52,426 nt of DNA from a bacterium BMS3Bbin05 (GCA_002897855.1 BDTO01000063.1:1-52426); one strand, 5' to 3'; positions 28,006 to 37,750 are shown, counted from the stretch's first letter. Notes: a model not told the origin generated them from the letters alone. Translations and numbers: made by a program.

Positions 28006-29004
28006 ATGACTATCATTAAGAGTACCCTTGGCCTCATAGGTGCCCTTATAATAATCGTGGCGGGCTGTGAATCCCTCAAATCATCCAAACCCATCCTGCC
28101 CATGAAAGAATATGAAAAGATGCTGATCGGCAGGCTCGACGCCGACTATATCGGCACCCGGAACTGCCTCTCTGCATGCCACTATCATGACAAGATAAGG
28201 AGGGATTTTGAGGCAAGCACAATGGGCGCTCAGCTTTCAAAAAAATCCGGCATGCCCATAGTAGATTGTGAATCATGCCATGGGCCGGGCAGCCTCGCCG
28301 TAAAAGGCATAACACCTGAAAGGGTAAAGAGAGATGCGAGTGAAGGCAAACAAACTGCCTGCAATTACAGGACTCTTATCAATATAAAAAACCTTCCTCC
28401 GCAGGCAAAATCCCTCATATGCCTGAACTGCCACACAGCAAATGCAACTTTCAGCCTTCATAACTGGAACGCCAGCGAACATGCAATAAACGACGTAACA
28501 TGCATAGATTGTCACAATGTCCACGCCGGGCCGGACCTGATAGTGAGGCCGCGGGACACATTCAGGATGTGCATCAAATGTCACAAGGACGTGGAAGCCC
28601 AATATTCACTTCCAAGTCACCATCCCATTCACGAAAAACGGGTTTTCTGCACAGACTGCCATGACCCGATGGGCTCAACCAATGAAAATATGTTAAGAGG
28701 AGATTCGGTCAAGGCTACATGCACCAGGTGCCATGCAGAAAAAGAAGGCCCGTTCATTTACGAACACGCCGAAAACACAGAAGACTGCACAACCTGCCAC
28801 AATGCCCACGGGTCCATAAACAATAACCTCCTCAAGGTCCAATTGCCATTTTTATGTTTGCAGTGTCACCCGGGGCATGTAATAAGCAGCAGTTCATCTG
28901 TGGATGACAAGAGGTTATCCTATACCCGCTGTACCGACTGTCATTCACAAATCCATGGTACGGATATCCCGGGCGCCGATGGTACCGGCACGTTTACCCA
29001 GTAA
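28006..29004 (+). CDS. DmsE/MtrA-type decaheme c-type cytochrome, lipoprotein signal
   Basis: About 332 residues with ten CxxCH heme sites: CLSACH (the first site, one residue longer), CESCH, CLNCH, CIDCH, CIKCH, CTDCH, CTRCH, CTTCH, CLQCH and CTDCH. It ends in the CHSQIHG pattern of DmsE. Start ATG 28006 has GGAGG seven bases upstream; an earlier ATG at 27973 lacks one. The N-terminus ends in IIIVAGC, a lipobox, so the protein is probably membrane-anchored. MtrA itself is soluble. With the barrel gene two bases downstream it would form an electron conduit across the outer membrane. Confidence 0.92.
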   Translation: MTIIKSTLGLIGALIIIVAGCESLKSSKPILPMKEYEKMLIGRLDADYIGTRNCLSACHYHDKIRRDFEASTMGAQLSKKSGMPIVDCESCHGPGSLAVKGITPERVKRDASEGKQTACNYRTLINIKNLPPQAKSLICLNCHTANATFSLHNWNASEHAINDVTCIDCHNVHAGPDLIVRPRDTFRMCIKCHKDVEAQYSLPSHHPIHEKRVFCTDCHDPMGSTNENMLRGDSVKATCTRCHAEKEGPFIYEHAENTEDCTTCHNAHGSINNNLLKVQLPFLCLQCHPGHVISSSSSVDDKRLSYTRCTDCHSQIHGTDIPGADGTGTFTQ

Positions 29005-29006
29005 GT

Positions 29007-31034
29007 ATGAAGAGTCCATCAATAAAAAAATATTCATTCATACTCATCTTTATAATTTTTTTAACGGCAAATATTACAAGTGCGCAGGACTCGGGTATAA
29101 ATTTTGAACAGATATATTCATTCCCGGAAATAGCGCCTGCAACTTCTTGTACTGCGGGATACAGGTTCGCAGGTTATGACAATTCAAAAAAGGCCGGAGA
29201 ATATGAATATCTCCACAATTCCATCTCCGCAGGCGGTGAAATAAGGCTGTTCCCATTCCCCCACAGGATCCATCTCAATATCAATGTCAAAAACAGGAAG
29301 GACTACTTCGGCGACCTCAGTTACGCATACAGAGATATTGTCCTCTTCAGGGGAATCAATCGTACATTGTTTCATAATCTGGATAACATCTATTACGGAC
29401 GGTCACCGGCTGTATCATTCACAGAGCCGACGGATGCAGGGGAGGAATACGGAGTCAGTGTGGGAATAAGCAATGTCTTCGTCAGGTTCAAGACTCCTCA
29501 TTTTCCTTTTCATGTATACGCAAACGGCAGCCTGATAAAAAAGGATGGTTTGGCGCAGCAGAGATTTCTCGGTGGTGCGGGGTACTTTACGACTACAGTC
29601 CCCTTTCCTTTTGCCAACGGAAGAGTCAGGACCACACAGAAAAGGGACATTGACTGGAAAACGACCGAGTACACTATAGGGGCCAACGGTCATCTCAGAT
29701 GGATTGAGGCGGATATCTCCCATACTGAAAAGAGGTTCGACAGCAGTGGTGACAAGGTTATGTATTACACCTACCTTCCGGCAGGCGCTCCCACAGCCGG
29801 GTCGGTACGACAGGGAGGCACTTACCCTCACAACCTTAATCCGAACCTGAGGGGTTCAACGAACACCCTCAAGCTGCACTCATCTTATACAGGTAAAATA
29901 GTTGCATCGGCAACATTCCTTAAAAAAGACAGGGAGAACGAGTATAGCCATGCAAAGGCCGGCTACTTCTCGGGGGCCGGCAATATAACATGGATGCCCC
30001 TCACAAAGCTAATATTCTTTATCAAATACAAACATACCGACAGAAACATCGACAATCCTGTATCTGTCACAATTGCCGATCTGAACAATGCAGCCAATAC
30101 TTACAGTGATACATCTGTAAGACCTTCCATTTCTTCACACTCAGACATGGTTTCATTGACCGGGAGGTACAGGCCGGTTTCGAGACTGACTCTCAGGGCC
30201 AATTATACTTTCAGGGACCACAGAAGATCGGATAATAAGGCCTGGGGGCTGCCTCACTCGACGCAGAAGAACATATTCTCCATATCCGGGGATTCAAGAA
30301 TTATGGCAGGACTTGCTCTCAAGGCCGGATATACCCACAAATCAATCAATGACCCTGCTTATAATGTGCAGCCCGACAGGTCTGATGAAGGCAGGCTCAG
30401 TATCTCCTGGCTTCCCGTGTCAAGGATCAGTGCCATTCTGAGCTATGGCATCGCAATAGAGAAGAGAGATCATATGCGTTTTGCAGAAGGTCCGGGCGTT
30501 ATCATAGAATCCCCCGGGAACAGGAAAGTCAGGCGTGATAATCTGCTCGGCAATGTGTCATTCCTGATAATCAAAGAGCTTTCATTAACAACAAGCTATG
30601 CTTACATGCACCACAAGATCAAAGAAGACGTGTTTTATCACAACACTATCCCGCCATTTACAGACGCCAACCGCAAGTTCGACCGGGGTGTTCCTTACAG
30701 TGATACGGCGAACAGCTATGCAGTAAATATCAGGTACAGGGTGAACGATAAGTTAAACCTGAACGGTGGTGTAACACATACAAGAAGCAGGGCGCATTTT
30801 AATGTAGCCGCCGCAGATCTCACCCAACCGGTATCGGTCGCCTCCTTTTCGAGCCTGGAAACAAGAGAAACCAGTTATAGCATATCCGGCAGTTATACTG
30901 TAATCCACGGATTTCTTGTGGGGGCTGAATATAGATACAGCGACTTTAATGACGTAAGGGACGACCCCTATGACGATGTAAAAGATAGTAAAGTCCATAT
31001 CATCTGGCTAACCCTCTCTAAGAAATGGGGATAG
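29007..31034 (+). CDS. MtrB/PioB-type outer-membrane barrel
   Basis: The 675-residue protein starts with a signal peptide (FILIFIIFLTANITSAQDSG). The rest is alternating beta strands over its whole length (for example NVFVRFKTPHFPFHVYANGS; LTLRANYTFRDHR; YSISGSYTVIHGFLVGAEYR) and ends LTLSKKWG, as long barrels do. MtrB/PioB barrels sheath a decaheme cytochrome and let electrons cross the outer membrane. The pairing with the preceding decaheme gene (2-base gap) is the standard order. There is no MtrC/OmcA-like outer cytochrome next to it. Confidence 0.85.
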   Translation: MKSPSIKKYSFILIFIIFLTANITSAQDSGINFEQIYSFPEIAPATSCTAGYRFAGYDNSKKAGEYEYLHNSISAGGEIRLFPFPHRIHLNINVKNRKDYFGDLSYAYRDIVLFRGINRTLFHNLDNIYYGRSPAVSFTEPTDAGEEYGVSVGISNVFVRFKTPHFPFHVYANGSLIKKDGLAQQRFLGGAGYFTTTVPFPFANGRVRTTQKRDIDWKTTEYTIGANGHLRWIEADISHTEKRFDSSGDKVMYYTYLPAGAPTAGSVRQGGTYPHNLNPNLRGSTNTLKLHSSYTGKIVASATFLKKDRENEYSHAKAGYFSGAGNITWMPLTKLIFFIKYKHTDRNIDNPVSVTIADLNNAANTYSDTSVRPSISSHSDMVSLTGRYRPVSRLTLRANYTFRDHRRSDNKAWGLPHSTQKNIFSISGDSRIMAGLALKAGYTHKSINDPAYNVQPDRSDEGRLSISWLPVSRISAILSYGIAIEKRDHMRFAEGPGVIIESPGNRKVRRDNLLGNVSFLIIKELSLTTSYAYMHHKIKEDVFYHNTIPPFTDANRKFDRGVPYSDTANSYAVNIRYRVNDKLNLNGGVTHTRSRAHFNVAAADLTQPVSVASFSSLETRETSYSISGSYTVIHGFLVGAEYRYSDFNDVRDDPYDDVKDSKVHIIWLTLSKKWG

Positions 31035-31056
31035 GATAATAGCACAACATCTCTGA

Positions 31057-31203
31057 TACTCGGAAACAAAAACAGGCGACCTTGTAAATATATCTAACGG
31101 CATGAACACCGTTATCAACTCTCTCAAGGAAGAAACCGGGAATCTTCTGCTTGAATTAAGAAAGTTCGAGGTTCAGGCGGGCGCTTTTTTACAACAGACT
31201 TAA
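31057..31203 (+). pseudogene. Possible 3' remnant of a signalling protein gene
   Basis: A frame open from 31057 to TAA 31203 reads TGDLVNISNGMNTVINSLKE then LLLELRKFEVQAG. The helical pattern and LRKFEV ending recall the C-terminal tails of chemotaxis receptors. There is no start codon context or upstream domain. Weak. Confidence 0.25.
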
Positions 31204-31253
31204 TCCGAATAATCCATAAAGCACCATGGCGCCCGATTCATGAATAATGCGGG

Positions 31254-32339
31254 CTATGGCCTGAACTTCAGGGTTTCCTCCAGCCAGCTCCCTTTTATGT
31301 CCTCTCTGACCGCAACCGAACCGATACTCTCGGGTAAGACAATCCTCAGCCGGCCGCTTATCGTCTTTTTATCAATCTGCATCGTATCAATAATTGAAAC
31401 CCCGTCTATTCCATCAGGTATCCTTGCAGGAAGACCATATTCCTTCACCAGGCCGCAGATATCCGTAACTACCTCTCTTCCGGCAAGTCCAGCCACTCTC
31501 GCAAGTTCGGCTTCATAGCACATCCCGATTGCAACAGCCTCGCCATGAATATACTTTTCATATCCTGTAAGTGTCTCTATGGCATGTCCAACCGTATGAC
31601 CGAAATTCAGGATCGCCCTTACACCCGACTCCCTTTCATCTTCGGAAACAATATCCGCCTTTATCTCGCATGAACGCTTGACAATATAAGACAGCATTTC
31701 AGCGTCAAGAGACTTTATTTTATGACTGTTCATCGAGAGCAACCGGAACAGTTCAGGGTCCCTTATTACTCCATACTTAATAATCTCGGAGAATCCGGCG
31801 GAAACTTCCCTTTCGGGAAGTGTTTCCAGTACTTCAGTGTCAATCCAGACAAGTGAAGGCTGATAAAAAGTTCCTATCATATTTTTTCCGAGTTCGTGAT
31901 TTACACCCGTTTTTCCGCCAACGGAACTGTCAACCTGTGAAAGCAATGTTGTCGGCACCTGGATACATGGGATTCCTCTCATATATATTGAAGCAGCAAA
32001 ACATGCCATATCGCCTATAACGCCTCCTCCGAGGGCAACAACCGCCGATTTCCGGTCCAGTCCTTTCCTCAGGAGCTCAGTCAATATTATGTAAACGTGA
32101 TTAAAATCCTTGTACTTCTCACCGTCCGGAATAACTACATCAAACACATCGAAGCCAACATGCTTTAGAGAATCCGTAACTCTTTGTCCGTAGAACTTAT
32201 ATACCGTTGGATTGCTTATTATCGCCAGTCTCTTACTGAAACCGAACCTCTCCACCCTCTTGCCGATATCATCAAGAATCCCGGCACCTATAAAGATATT
32301 GTAGCTTCTTTCTTCAAGTTCAACTCTTACTTTTTCCAT
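31254..32339 (-). CDS. aroB: 3-dehydroquinate synthase
   Basis: This 361-residue cytoplasmic NAD-dependent enzyme converts DAHP to 3-dehydroquinate, step two of the shikimate pathway. GGGVIGDMACFAASIYMRGI and QVPTTLLSQVDSSVGGKTGVN are its signatures. Zinc ligands sit in the Glu of EIIKYG and in HTVGHAIE and HGEAVAIGM. It overlaps aroK by 13 bases, so both are co-translated. Confidence 0.98.
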   Translation of the reverse strand: MEKVRVELEERSYNIFIGAGILDDIGKRVERFGFSKRLAIISNPTVYKFYGQRVTDSLKHVGFDVFDVVIPDGEKYKDFNHVYIILTELLRKGLDRKSAVVALGGGVIGDMACFAASIYMRGIPCIQVPTTLLSQVDSSVGGKTGVNHELGKNMIGTFYQPSLVWIDTEVLETLPEREVSAGFSEIIKYGVIRDPELFRLLSMNSHKIKSLDAEMLSYIVKRSCEIKADIVSEDERESGVRAILNFGHTVGHAIETLTGYEKYIHGEAVAIGMCYEAELARVAGLAGREVVTDICGLVKEYGLPARIPDGIDGVSIIDTMQIDKKTISGRLRIVLPESIGSVAVREDIKGSWLEETLKFRP

Positions 32340-32836
32340 TTCAGGCCATCAACAATCTCCTCCGCAACCTGGCGTGGAGTCTTTCCATCCGTTTCAATCA
32401 TGATATCGGCATTCCTGTAATACGGCATCCTGTAATCGAGTAATTCCTTTATCTTTTTTAATGGATCATCCACTTTCAGCAGCGGCCTCTCATCAGACCG
32501 GCTCGTCCTCCTGAGTATTTCCTCCGCAGATGCAACCAGGCAGGCAATATACCCATTTTTTCGCAGATGATCGATATTCTCTTTCTTCATGACCACGCCA
32601 CCGCCGGTAGAAATTATTACCCCGTCATAACCCGAGACCTTTATGGCCATATCCGACTCGATTTCCCTGAAACGCGCCTCCCCATGCTCTGCAAATATCT
32701 CGCTGATGGTACAATCCTGCTCCTGCTCTATTTCCGTATCCATATCCACGATCTTCATGCCGAGCATGGATGAGAGTTCCCTTGCCACGGATGTCTTGCC
32801 CGTCCCCATGAATCCTGTCAAAACGATATTTTTCAT
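32327..32836 (-). CDS. aroK: Shikimate kinase
   Basis: This 169-residue kinase phosphorylates shikimate. Walker A GFMGTGKTSVARELS sits at the N-terminus. The shikimate-binding DMDTEIE, FREIES and ISTGGGVV motifs are present, and the lid Arg follows in RTSRSDERPLL. The aroK-aroB order is the usual one. It is separated from aroC by about 690 bp of repeats. Confidence 0.97.
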   Translation of the reverse strand: MKNIVLTGFMGTGKTSVARELSSMLGMKIVDMDTEIEQEQDCTISEIFAEHGEARFREIESDMAIKVSGYDGVIISTGGGVVMKKENIDHLRKNGYIACLVASAEEILRRTSRSDERPLLKVDDPLKKIKELLDYRMPYYRNADIMIETDGKTPRQVAEEIVDGLKWKK

Positions 32837-32975
32837 TTCTTCCTCTATTTCTGTGGATAATATAACGACCGGGATACAGAGATAAAAAAATTTCTGTCAC
32901 AGACTCCCACAGACTTTTTTAAAAGAATCTTTGGATTTAAACCATATATGATAAACTCGTAAAAAGTACTCAACT

Positions 32976-33200
32976 GTCATTCTGAACCTGATTCAGAATC
33001 TCATCCTTATCGTGTCATTCTGAACCTGATTCAGAATCTCATCTTTATCGTGTCATTCTGAACCTGATTCAGAATCTCATCTTTATCGTGTCATTCTGAA
33101 CCTGATTCAGAATCTCATCTTTATCGTGTCATTCTGAACTTGATTCAGAATCTCATCTTTATCGTGTCATTCTGAACTTGATTCAGAATCTCAAAAGGCG
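32976..33200. repeat. 38-bp tandem array, six units
   Basis: Units start at 32976, 33014, 33052, 33090, 33128 and 33166, an exact 38-bp period. Each contains the hairpin TTCTGAACCTGATTCAGAA followed by a constant TCTCATCTTTATCGT joint (first copy TCATCC). The last two units carry CTTGA for CCTGA. The joints are nearly identical, so there are no spacers. Confidence 0.95.
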
Positions 33201-33345
33201 AGATACTGAACTGAATTCAGCATGACGCATGGCGTGAGCGCTGAAACGAGTCCGGCATGACATATTGTGCTATTTCAGACTTTTTACGAAACCACCATAT
33301 ATGACCGGATGTTTTTCTCTTCAGCTCTCAGCCTTTTCTTAATCC

Positions 33346-33492
33346 GCGTAAATCCGTGGCCAAATATGCCTTTTCTTTTTCTGCCACTGAGCCATTGAGC
33401 TTGCCGGCTTGCAGGCTTGTCAGCTTTTTATTATGCCTCCGTGGTTTATTCTGCATTATTTATTCTCCCGCACTATTTCCTGAAGAGCCATA
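33346..33492 (-). repeat. Dispersed repeat, copy 1
   Basis: Read on the minus strand: GGCTCTTCAGGAAATAGTG, then GCCGGCAAGCTCAATGGCTC and AGTG(G/A)CAGA, then GGATTTACGCGG. The same blocks in the same order occur at 51002-51100 on the plus strand, with an internal deletion there. Confidence 0.7.
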
Positions 33493-33526
33493 TTCTTTTT
33501 GCACGGTTATGATTAGATATGAGATA

Positions 33527-34708
33527 TCAGAATTCTTTCACATAATCCATATATGCATCGTAGTTTCTCTTTGTCTCTTCCATACTGTCGCCGCCGAATT
33601 TCTCAAGAAATGCATCAGCAAGGACCAGTGCGGCCATCGCCTCGCCGATCACCCCGGCAGCAGGCACGGCACATACATCAGAACGCTCATAAGCAGCTCT
33701 AATCGACCTTTTCGTAACAATATCCACACTCTTCAGAGGATTTCTCTGCGTGGGAATCGGCTTCATGGCAGCCCTCAATATCAACGGCATGCCGTTTGTC
33801 ATTCCACCTTCAACACCACCGGCATTATTTGTCTTCCTGAAAAAACCCCTGCCTTTTTTATAGTATATCTCATCCATCACCCTGAAACCGGGACGTTGTG
33901 CCATACCGAAACCGCCGCCAATCTCGACCCCCTTGACAGCCTGGATGCTCATCAGGGCCTGTGCCAGTTTACCATCGAGTCGTCTGTCCCACTGGACATG
34001 GCTCCCAATGCCAATGGGCAGTCCCGTTGCAAAAACCTCAAACACACCGCCGAGAGAGTATCCTTCCGCCTTTGCCGTGTCGATGAGTTTCATCATCTTT
34101 TTTGAGGCCTTTTCATCAGGACACCGTACAGGCGACCCTTCCGCCACTTTAAAACTTTTTAAAAAATCCCTGCCATCCTTATCCGGTCCACTGATTTCTG
34201 TCCCCTGATTTCCTATTTCAATGATATAACTCCCGATCTTTATCCCGAATTCAGACAGGAATCTTTTCACTGTGGCTCCGATAGCAACCCGCATAGCGGT
34301 CTCCCTCGCAGAAGACCGTTCGAGAATATTCCTTATGTCCTTCTGATTATATTTGATGGCACCGTTGAGATCGGCGTGCCCGGGCCTTGCCCTCGTAACC
34401 GGACCTATCGAATTCTCATACTGCTCATAAACGGACATTCCCTCGGTCCAGTTCTTCCAGTCCCTGTTTTCGATAAGCAGCGAGATGGGTGAACCAAGGG
34501 TCTTTCCCCAACGCACACCGGAAAGAATCTCGGCACGGTCGGACTCGATCTTCATCCTCCCGCCCCGGCCGTAACCCTTCTGCCGTCTTTTCAAATCCCT
34601 GTCTATATCATCAGAAGTCAATGAAAGCCCCGCAGGTATCCCCTCTATAATGCCCGTTAATGCCTTCCCGTGCGATTCGCCCGATGATGTGTATCTGATA
34701 TTACCCAT
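33527..34708 (-). CDS. aroC: Chorismate synthase
   Basis: This 393-residue FMN-dependent enzyme performs the last step of the shikimate pathway. Signatures are [20 protein letters not shown] near the start, [20 protein letters not shown] and [16 protein letters not shown] in the middle, and [14 protein letters not shown]. It has its own promoter and a terminator upstream separates it from the pil operon. Together with aroK and aroB, three shikimate genes lie on one strand. Confidence 0.98.
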   Translation of the reverse strand: MGNIRYTSSGESHGKALTGIIEGIPAGLSLTSDDIDRDLKRRQKGYGRGGRMKIESDRAEILSGVRWGKTLGSPISLLIENRDWKNWTEGMSVYEQYENSIGPVTRARPGHADLNGAIKYNQKDIRNILERSSARETAMRVAIGATVKRFLSEFGIKIGSYIIEIGNQGTEISGPDKDGRDFLKSFKVAEGSPVRCPDEKASKKMMKLIDTAKAEGYSLGGVFEVFATGLPIGIGSHVQWDRRLDGKLAQALMSIQAVKGVEIGGGFGMAQRPGFRVMDEIYYKKGRGFFRKTNNAGGVEGGMTNGMPLILRAAMKPIPTQRNPLKSVDIVTKRSIRAAYERSDVCAVPAAGVIGEAMAALVLADAFLEKFGGDSMEETKRNYDAYMDYVKEF

Positions 34709-34725
34709 TATGAATTTCTTAAAAA

Positions 34726-34755
34726 AGAGTATCAGAACTATCCGAATCTTGTCAA
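34726..34755 (-). promoter_or_regulatory. Promoter of aroC
   Basis: TTGACA (34750-34755), 18-base spacer, TACTCT (34726-34731), about 17 bases before the ATG. It lies just after a terminator, so aroC begins a new transcript. Confidence 0.65.
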
Positions 34756-34782
34756 CGAAATGACTGCAAAAGTTGTATTGCC

Positions 34783-34809
34783 AAAAAAAAGGGGCTATTA
34801 CAAGCCCCT
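34783..34809 (-). terminator. Rho-independent terminator after the pil-linked lipoprotein gene
   Basis: On the minus strand: AGGGGCTTGTAATAGCCCCT followed by a run of T. A 7-bp G/C-rich stem with a short loop, 25 bases after the stop at 34835. Confidence 0.92.
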
Positions 34810-34834
34810 GAATAATGAAATGTAAACTCTGATA

Positions 34835-35449
34835 TTAACAATTATCATAATTAGAGAAAAGGGCATCGCCATCTACTATGATTGTGAAACTTTGACCGGA
34901 TATGGATTTACCGAAAAATGTAACCCTGACCGTATAGAATCCCTGAGGTGCCAACGAAAGGAATCCTGTATTATAAAATTCCAACTTGGTAGCCACCGGC
35001 ACCGTTACTATAGTAGCAGAAACTGACCCATTCGATGGCAATATAATAGTCTTATTCCATGAGACCGAATTCAAGGCCGGCGGCATAAGCATATTTCCGG
35101 ATGAGTCAGGACTTGGTAGTGGTAAGTAATCCACCCTGTAGCTATCTATATAGAGAGTGGTATCATTATTATCGGGTAATATACTTGTAGTATCAAAGGT
35201 CACATCGCCAAGTGCATCAAAAAAATCCTCGTATTTAATGGGGGTGACAGTAGCGTCACAGATATCCTGTACAACGTCAATCTGCCCTGCGACAGTTGTA
35301 CCGGCATCGGTTAAGCTTATTGTTGCATCAACAAATACACCGGTATTACCGGCTTCACTGGTGTTTGTCGTACTGCCACATCCTGCCATCAATAATGCCG
35401 TTACTGACAATATTAAATACAAAATTTTTATCTTTCTCTTAAATATCAT
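34835..35449 (-). CDS. Hypothetical lipoprotein linked to pilQ
   Basis: This protein has about 204 residues. ATG 35449 has GGAGG five bases before it, so the earlier ATG at 35470 is not used. The signal peptide ends in LLMAGC (lipobox) and the mature part is Thr/Ser/Val-rich and beta-like (VFVDATISLTDAGTTVAGQI). No known domain. It follows pilQ by about 60 bases and ends at a strong terminator, so it is the last gene of the pil transcript. It might act as a pilotin-like or surface protein, but no sequence supports a specific role. Confidence 0.75.
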   Translation of the reverse strand: MIFKRKIKILYLILSVTALLMAGCGSTTNTSEAGNTGVFVDATISLTDAGTTVAGQIDVVQDICDATVTPIKYEDFFDALGDVTFDTTSILPDNNDTTLYIDSYRVDYLPLPSPDSSGNMLMPPALNSVSWNKTIILPSNGSVSATIVTVPVATKLEFYNTGFLSLAPQGFYTVRVTFFGKSISGQSFTIIVDGDALFSNYDNC

Positions 35450-35512
35450 GTATCCTCCCGCTATTTTCATTTTATCCTCAAACAGCCAACCTTTCGAGGA
35501 ATAACAGTATCC

Positions 35513-37750
35513 TTACATAGAATCTTTTTCTTTCTTGGGCAATTCATATTTAATCACTTTTGGAGTTATAAAAATAAGAATCTCGGATGTATTTTCACTT
35601 ACGCTCTTATGCTTGAAAAGCAACCCGAGAATGGGTATCTTCGAAAGCCACGGCACTCCGTCATCCGAAGTAATATTACTCTTTTTATAGATACCTCCGA
35701 TTACAACCGTATCGCCGCTGTTGATCAGTGTTGTGGTCTCTACATTGTTCCTGTTAATCGATATATTGCCTGCAACAATGTCGCCGGGCTCATCCTTGCT
35801 CACCTTCAGTTTAAGAAGTATGGCTCCTCCCGGTGCAATGGAAGGGGTAACATCCAGAGTCAGGTTCGCATCTATTGCTTTTACATCTGTCTTGTCGGAT
35901 GTTGCAACAGGCACATAAATGGTTTTCCCATGTGTAATCTTGGCCGCTGTATTATTCATTGTGATAATCCTCGGATTCGAGACAACCTTGCCTTTGCCGG
36001 TTCTTTCAAGCGCCGAAAGCTGCAAATCGAGGGCAAGTGTTCTGGCCGCATTCAAATAACCGATGCCAATAGCGGCACCTGACCCCTGCTGAATAGCAGC
36101 AGGCATATTGACTATAAAATTATTGCCCGTAAATCCCGGGCCGCCTACCTGTCCCGTCCCCCCGGCGCTGAGCTGAAAATCCGTTGTATTGCCGGAAGCG
36201 CCCCACTGGATACCGAGGTCGCGCACATAATTGGTATTTACCTCAACAATCCTCGCTTCGATTAATACCTGCCTGACCTGTAGTTCAGGCCTGTCAATTT
36301 TATCAATTAATGATTGAACCTTGGGAAATGTATCGTCAACGTCGTTCACGATGATCACCGAAGCACGCTCATCCGTTGTAAGACTTCCCCTTGAACTAAG
36401 CAATTTTGACTTGTTTATGACCTCTTTTATCCTGTCTACGCCTGCATAATTTATATTAAATATTTTTGTTGCAAGCGGCTTGGCATTTACCATTGCCGCC
36501 CTTGCCTTTGCCTTTGCTTCACTCTCCTTTGCAAGATCCTTATTGGGGGCAATCCTTATAATATTACCTTCCATCTGCTGACCAAGGTTGTTGGTCCTCA
36601 GGACGAGATCGAGCGCCTGATCCCACGGAACATTTACAAGTTTCATTGTAATCTTGCCTTTCACCTTTGGACTGATGACAAAATTATACCCGCTCACATC
36701 CGAAAAGAGCCGGAAGATCGGAATAATATCGGCGTCCTGAAAATCCAGAGATATCCGTTTGCCTCTATATTTCCCTTCCGCAAAAGCAAGCGCTTCATCT
36801 TTTTTCTGAGGTAATGCCTTCTCTTTTTCCTGCGCCTCCATTTTCGAGCCGGCCTCGCCCCCGGCAATGGGCCGGACAAGCCCGGGGCCGGACAGGGACA
36901 CAACTACAGTATTATTTATCGCTGCTACATTATAAGTAGCCTCTCCCATCAAGTCCAGCACAATCCTTGTCTTGCCGTTATGTTTTCCCCATCTTATCCC
37001 TTTCAACGGATATGCCACTTCTTTTGGAGTTTCAGCCTTCATCTCAACGCCTTTAAAATCAAGAACTATCCTGTTCTCAAGCGGCAGCACATCGGGCTTT
37101 ATCGGGCTGTCTCCAACTATAACAACCTTTACCCCATCCTTAACTCTCTCAAACTCGATTCCGGTAATAGCGGGAACTCCTTTACTCTCTACTGCTTCTT
37201 CCAACGGAGTTTCCACGGCTTCTCCTGCATCCACAGGCTTGTTCTGATCTTCGATATTTTCAACAGGCACTTCTTCCCCGGCTACAGTTTCATTCCCGGC
37301 AACTTCTTCGGCAGGCACGGGAGCCTCTTCCTCCTTTTCAACATTCAGTATAAGAAGATTCCCGTTTTTCTCAGGCACCAGGTTTGACGGTCTCTGCAGA
37401 AGCACTTTCAATTCAGTAGAAGGAGTCGGTTCGGATACAGTTACCGGATTAATCTCGGTTATGCCCTCTCTATTGGGGATAATCTTCTCCTGGAATGAAC
37501 CCGCATCAACTCCGGGCAATTCCACTACAGCTGTAAACGGATCTCCGGGTTTATAAATTGTATATTCAAATGGTTTGCTGACCTTAACCCTTATTTGATT
37601 ATCAAATACATCAATGCTTTCAATTACGGGCCGTTCCGATACATTTACGTCTGACTTGGGAACTGTCGCAACATTACCTGTCGTTGCACAGGAATATAAA
37701 ATTAAAATTAAGGGCATCAACAAAATGCTGAATAAATTCTTTTTATTCAT
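35513..37750 (-). CDS. pilQ: Type IV pilus secretin PilQ
   Basis: The 745-residue outer-membrane ring lets the pilus pass. The N-terminus ends in LILYSC, which looks like a lipobox. Two AMIN domains (about 45-130 and 190-290) bind peptidoglycan. STN/N0 (RISLDFQDADIIPIFRLFSD) and N1 (KIFNINYAGVDRIKEVINK) follow, then the secretin core (VLIEARIVEVNTNYVRDLGI; VVIGGIYKKS; ILGLLFKHKSVSENTSEILI; FITPKVI). A Pro/Glu-rich linker lies at about 135-185. It overlaps pilP by 4 bases. Confidence 0.96.
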   Translation of the reverse strand: MNKKNLFSILLMPLILILYSCATTGNVATVPKSDVNVSERPVIESIDVFDNQIRVKVSKPFEYTIYKPGDPFTAVVELPGVDAGSFQEKIIPNREGITEINPVTVSEPTPSTELKVLLQRPSNLVPEKNGNLLILNVEKEEEAPVPAEEVAGNETVAGEEVPVENIEDQNKPVDAGEAVETPLEEAVESKGVPAITGIEFERVKDGVKVVIVGDSPIKPDVLPLENRIVLDFKGVEMKAETPKEVAYPLKGIRWGKHNGKTRIVLDLMGEATYNVAAINNTVVVSLSGPGLVRPIAGGEAGSKMEAQEKEKALPQKKDEALAFAEGKYRGKRISLDFQDADIIPIFRLFSDVSGYNFVISPKVKGKITMKLVNVPWDQALDLVLRTNNLGQQMEGNIIRIAPNKDLAKESEAKAKARAAMVNAKPLATKIFNINYAGVDRIKEVINKSKLLSSRGSLTTDERASVIIVNDVDDTFPKVQSLIDKIDRPELQVRQVLIEARIVEVNTNYVRDLGIQWGASGNTTDFQLSAGGTGQVGGPGFTGNNFIVNMPAAIQQGSGAAIGIGYLNAARTLALDLQLSALERTGKGKVVSNPRIITMNNTAAKITHGKTIYVPVATSDKTDVKAIDANLTLDVTPSIAPGGAILLKLKVSKDEPGDIVAGNISINRNNVETTTLINSGDTVVIGGIYKKSNITSDDGVPWLSKIPILGLLFKHKSVSENTSEILIFITPKVIKYELPKKEKDSM

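Larger units (their letters stand above)
32837..33526. other. Repeat-filled gap between aroC and aroK
   Basis: No gene found. Contains the 38-bp tandem array (32976-33200), a hairpin pair after it (GAGATACTGAACTGAATTC), and a dispersed repeat at 33346-33492 that recurs inverted at 51002-51100. Confidence 0.8.

Noticed and set aside
32976-33200. CRISPR-like array
   Set aside because: The period is exact, but the parts between hairpins are the same in every unit. There are no unique spacers and no cas genes in the window.
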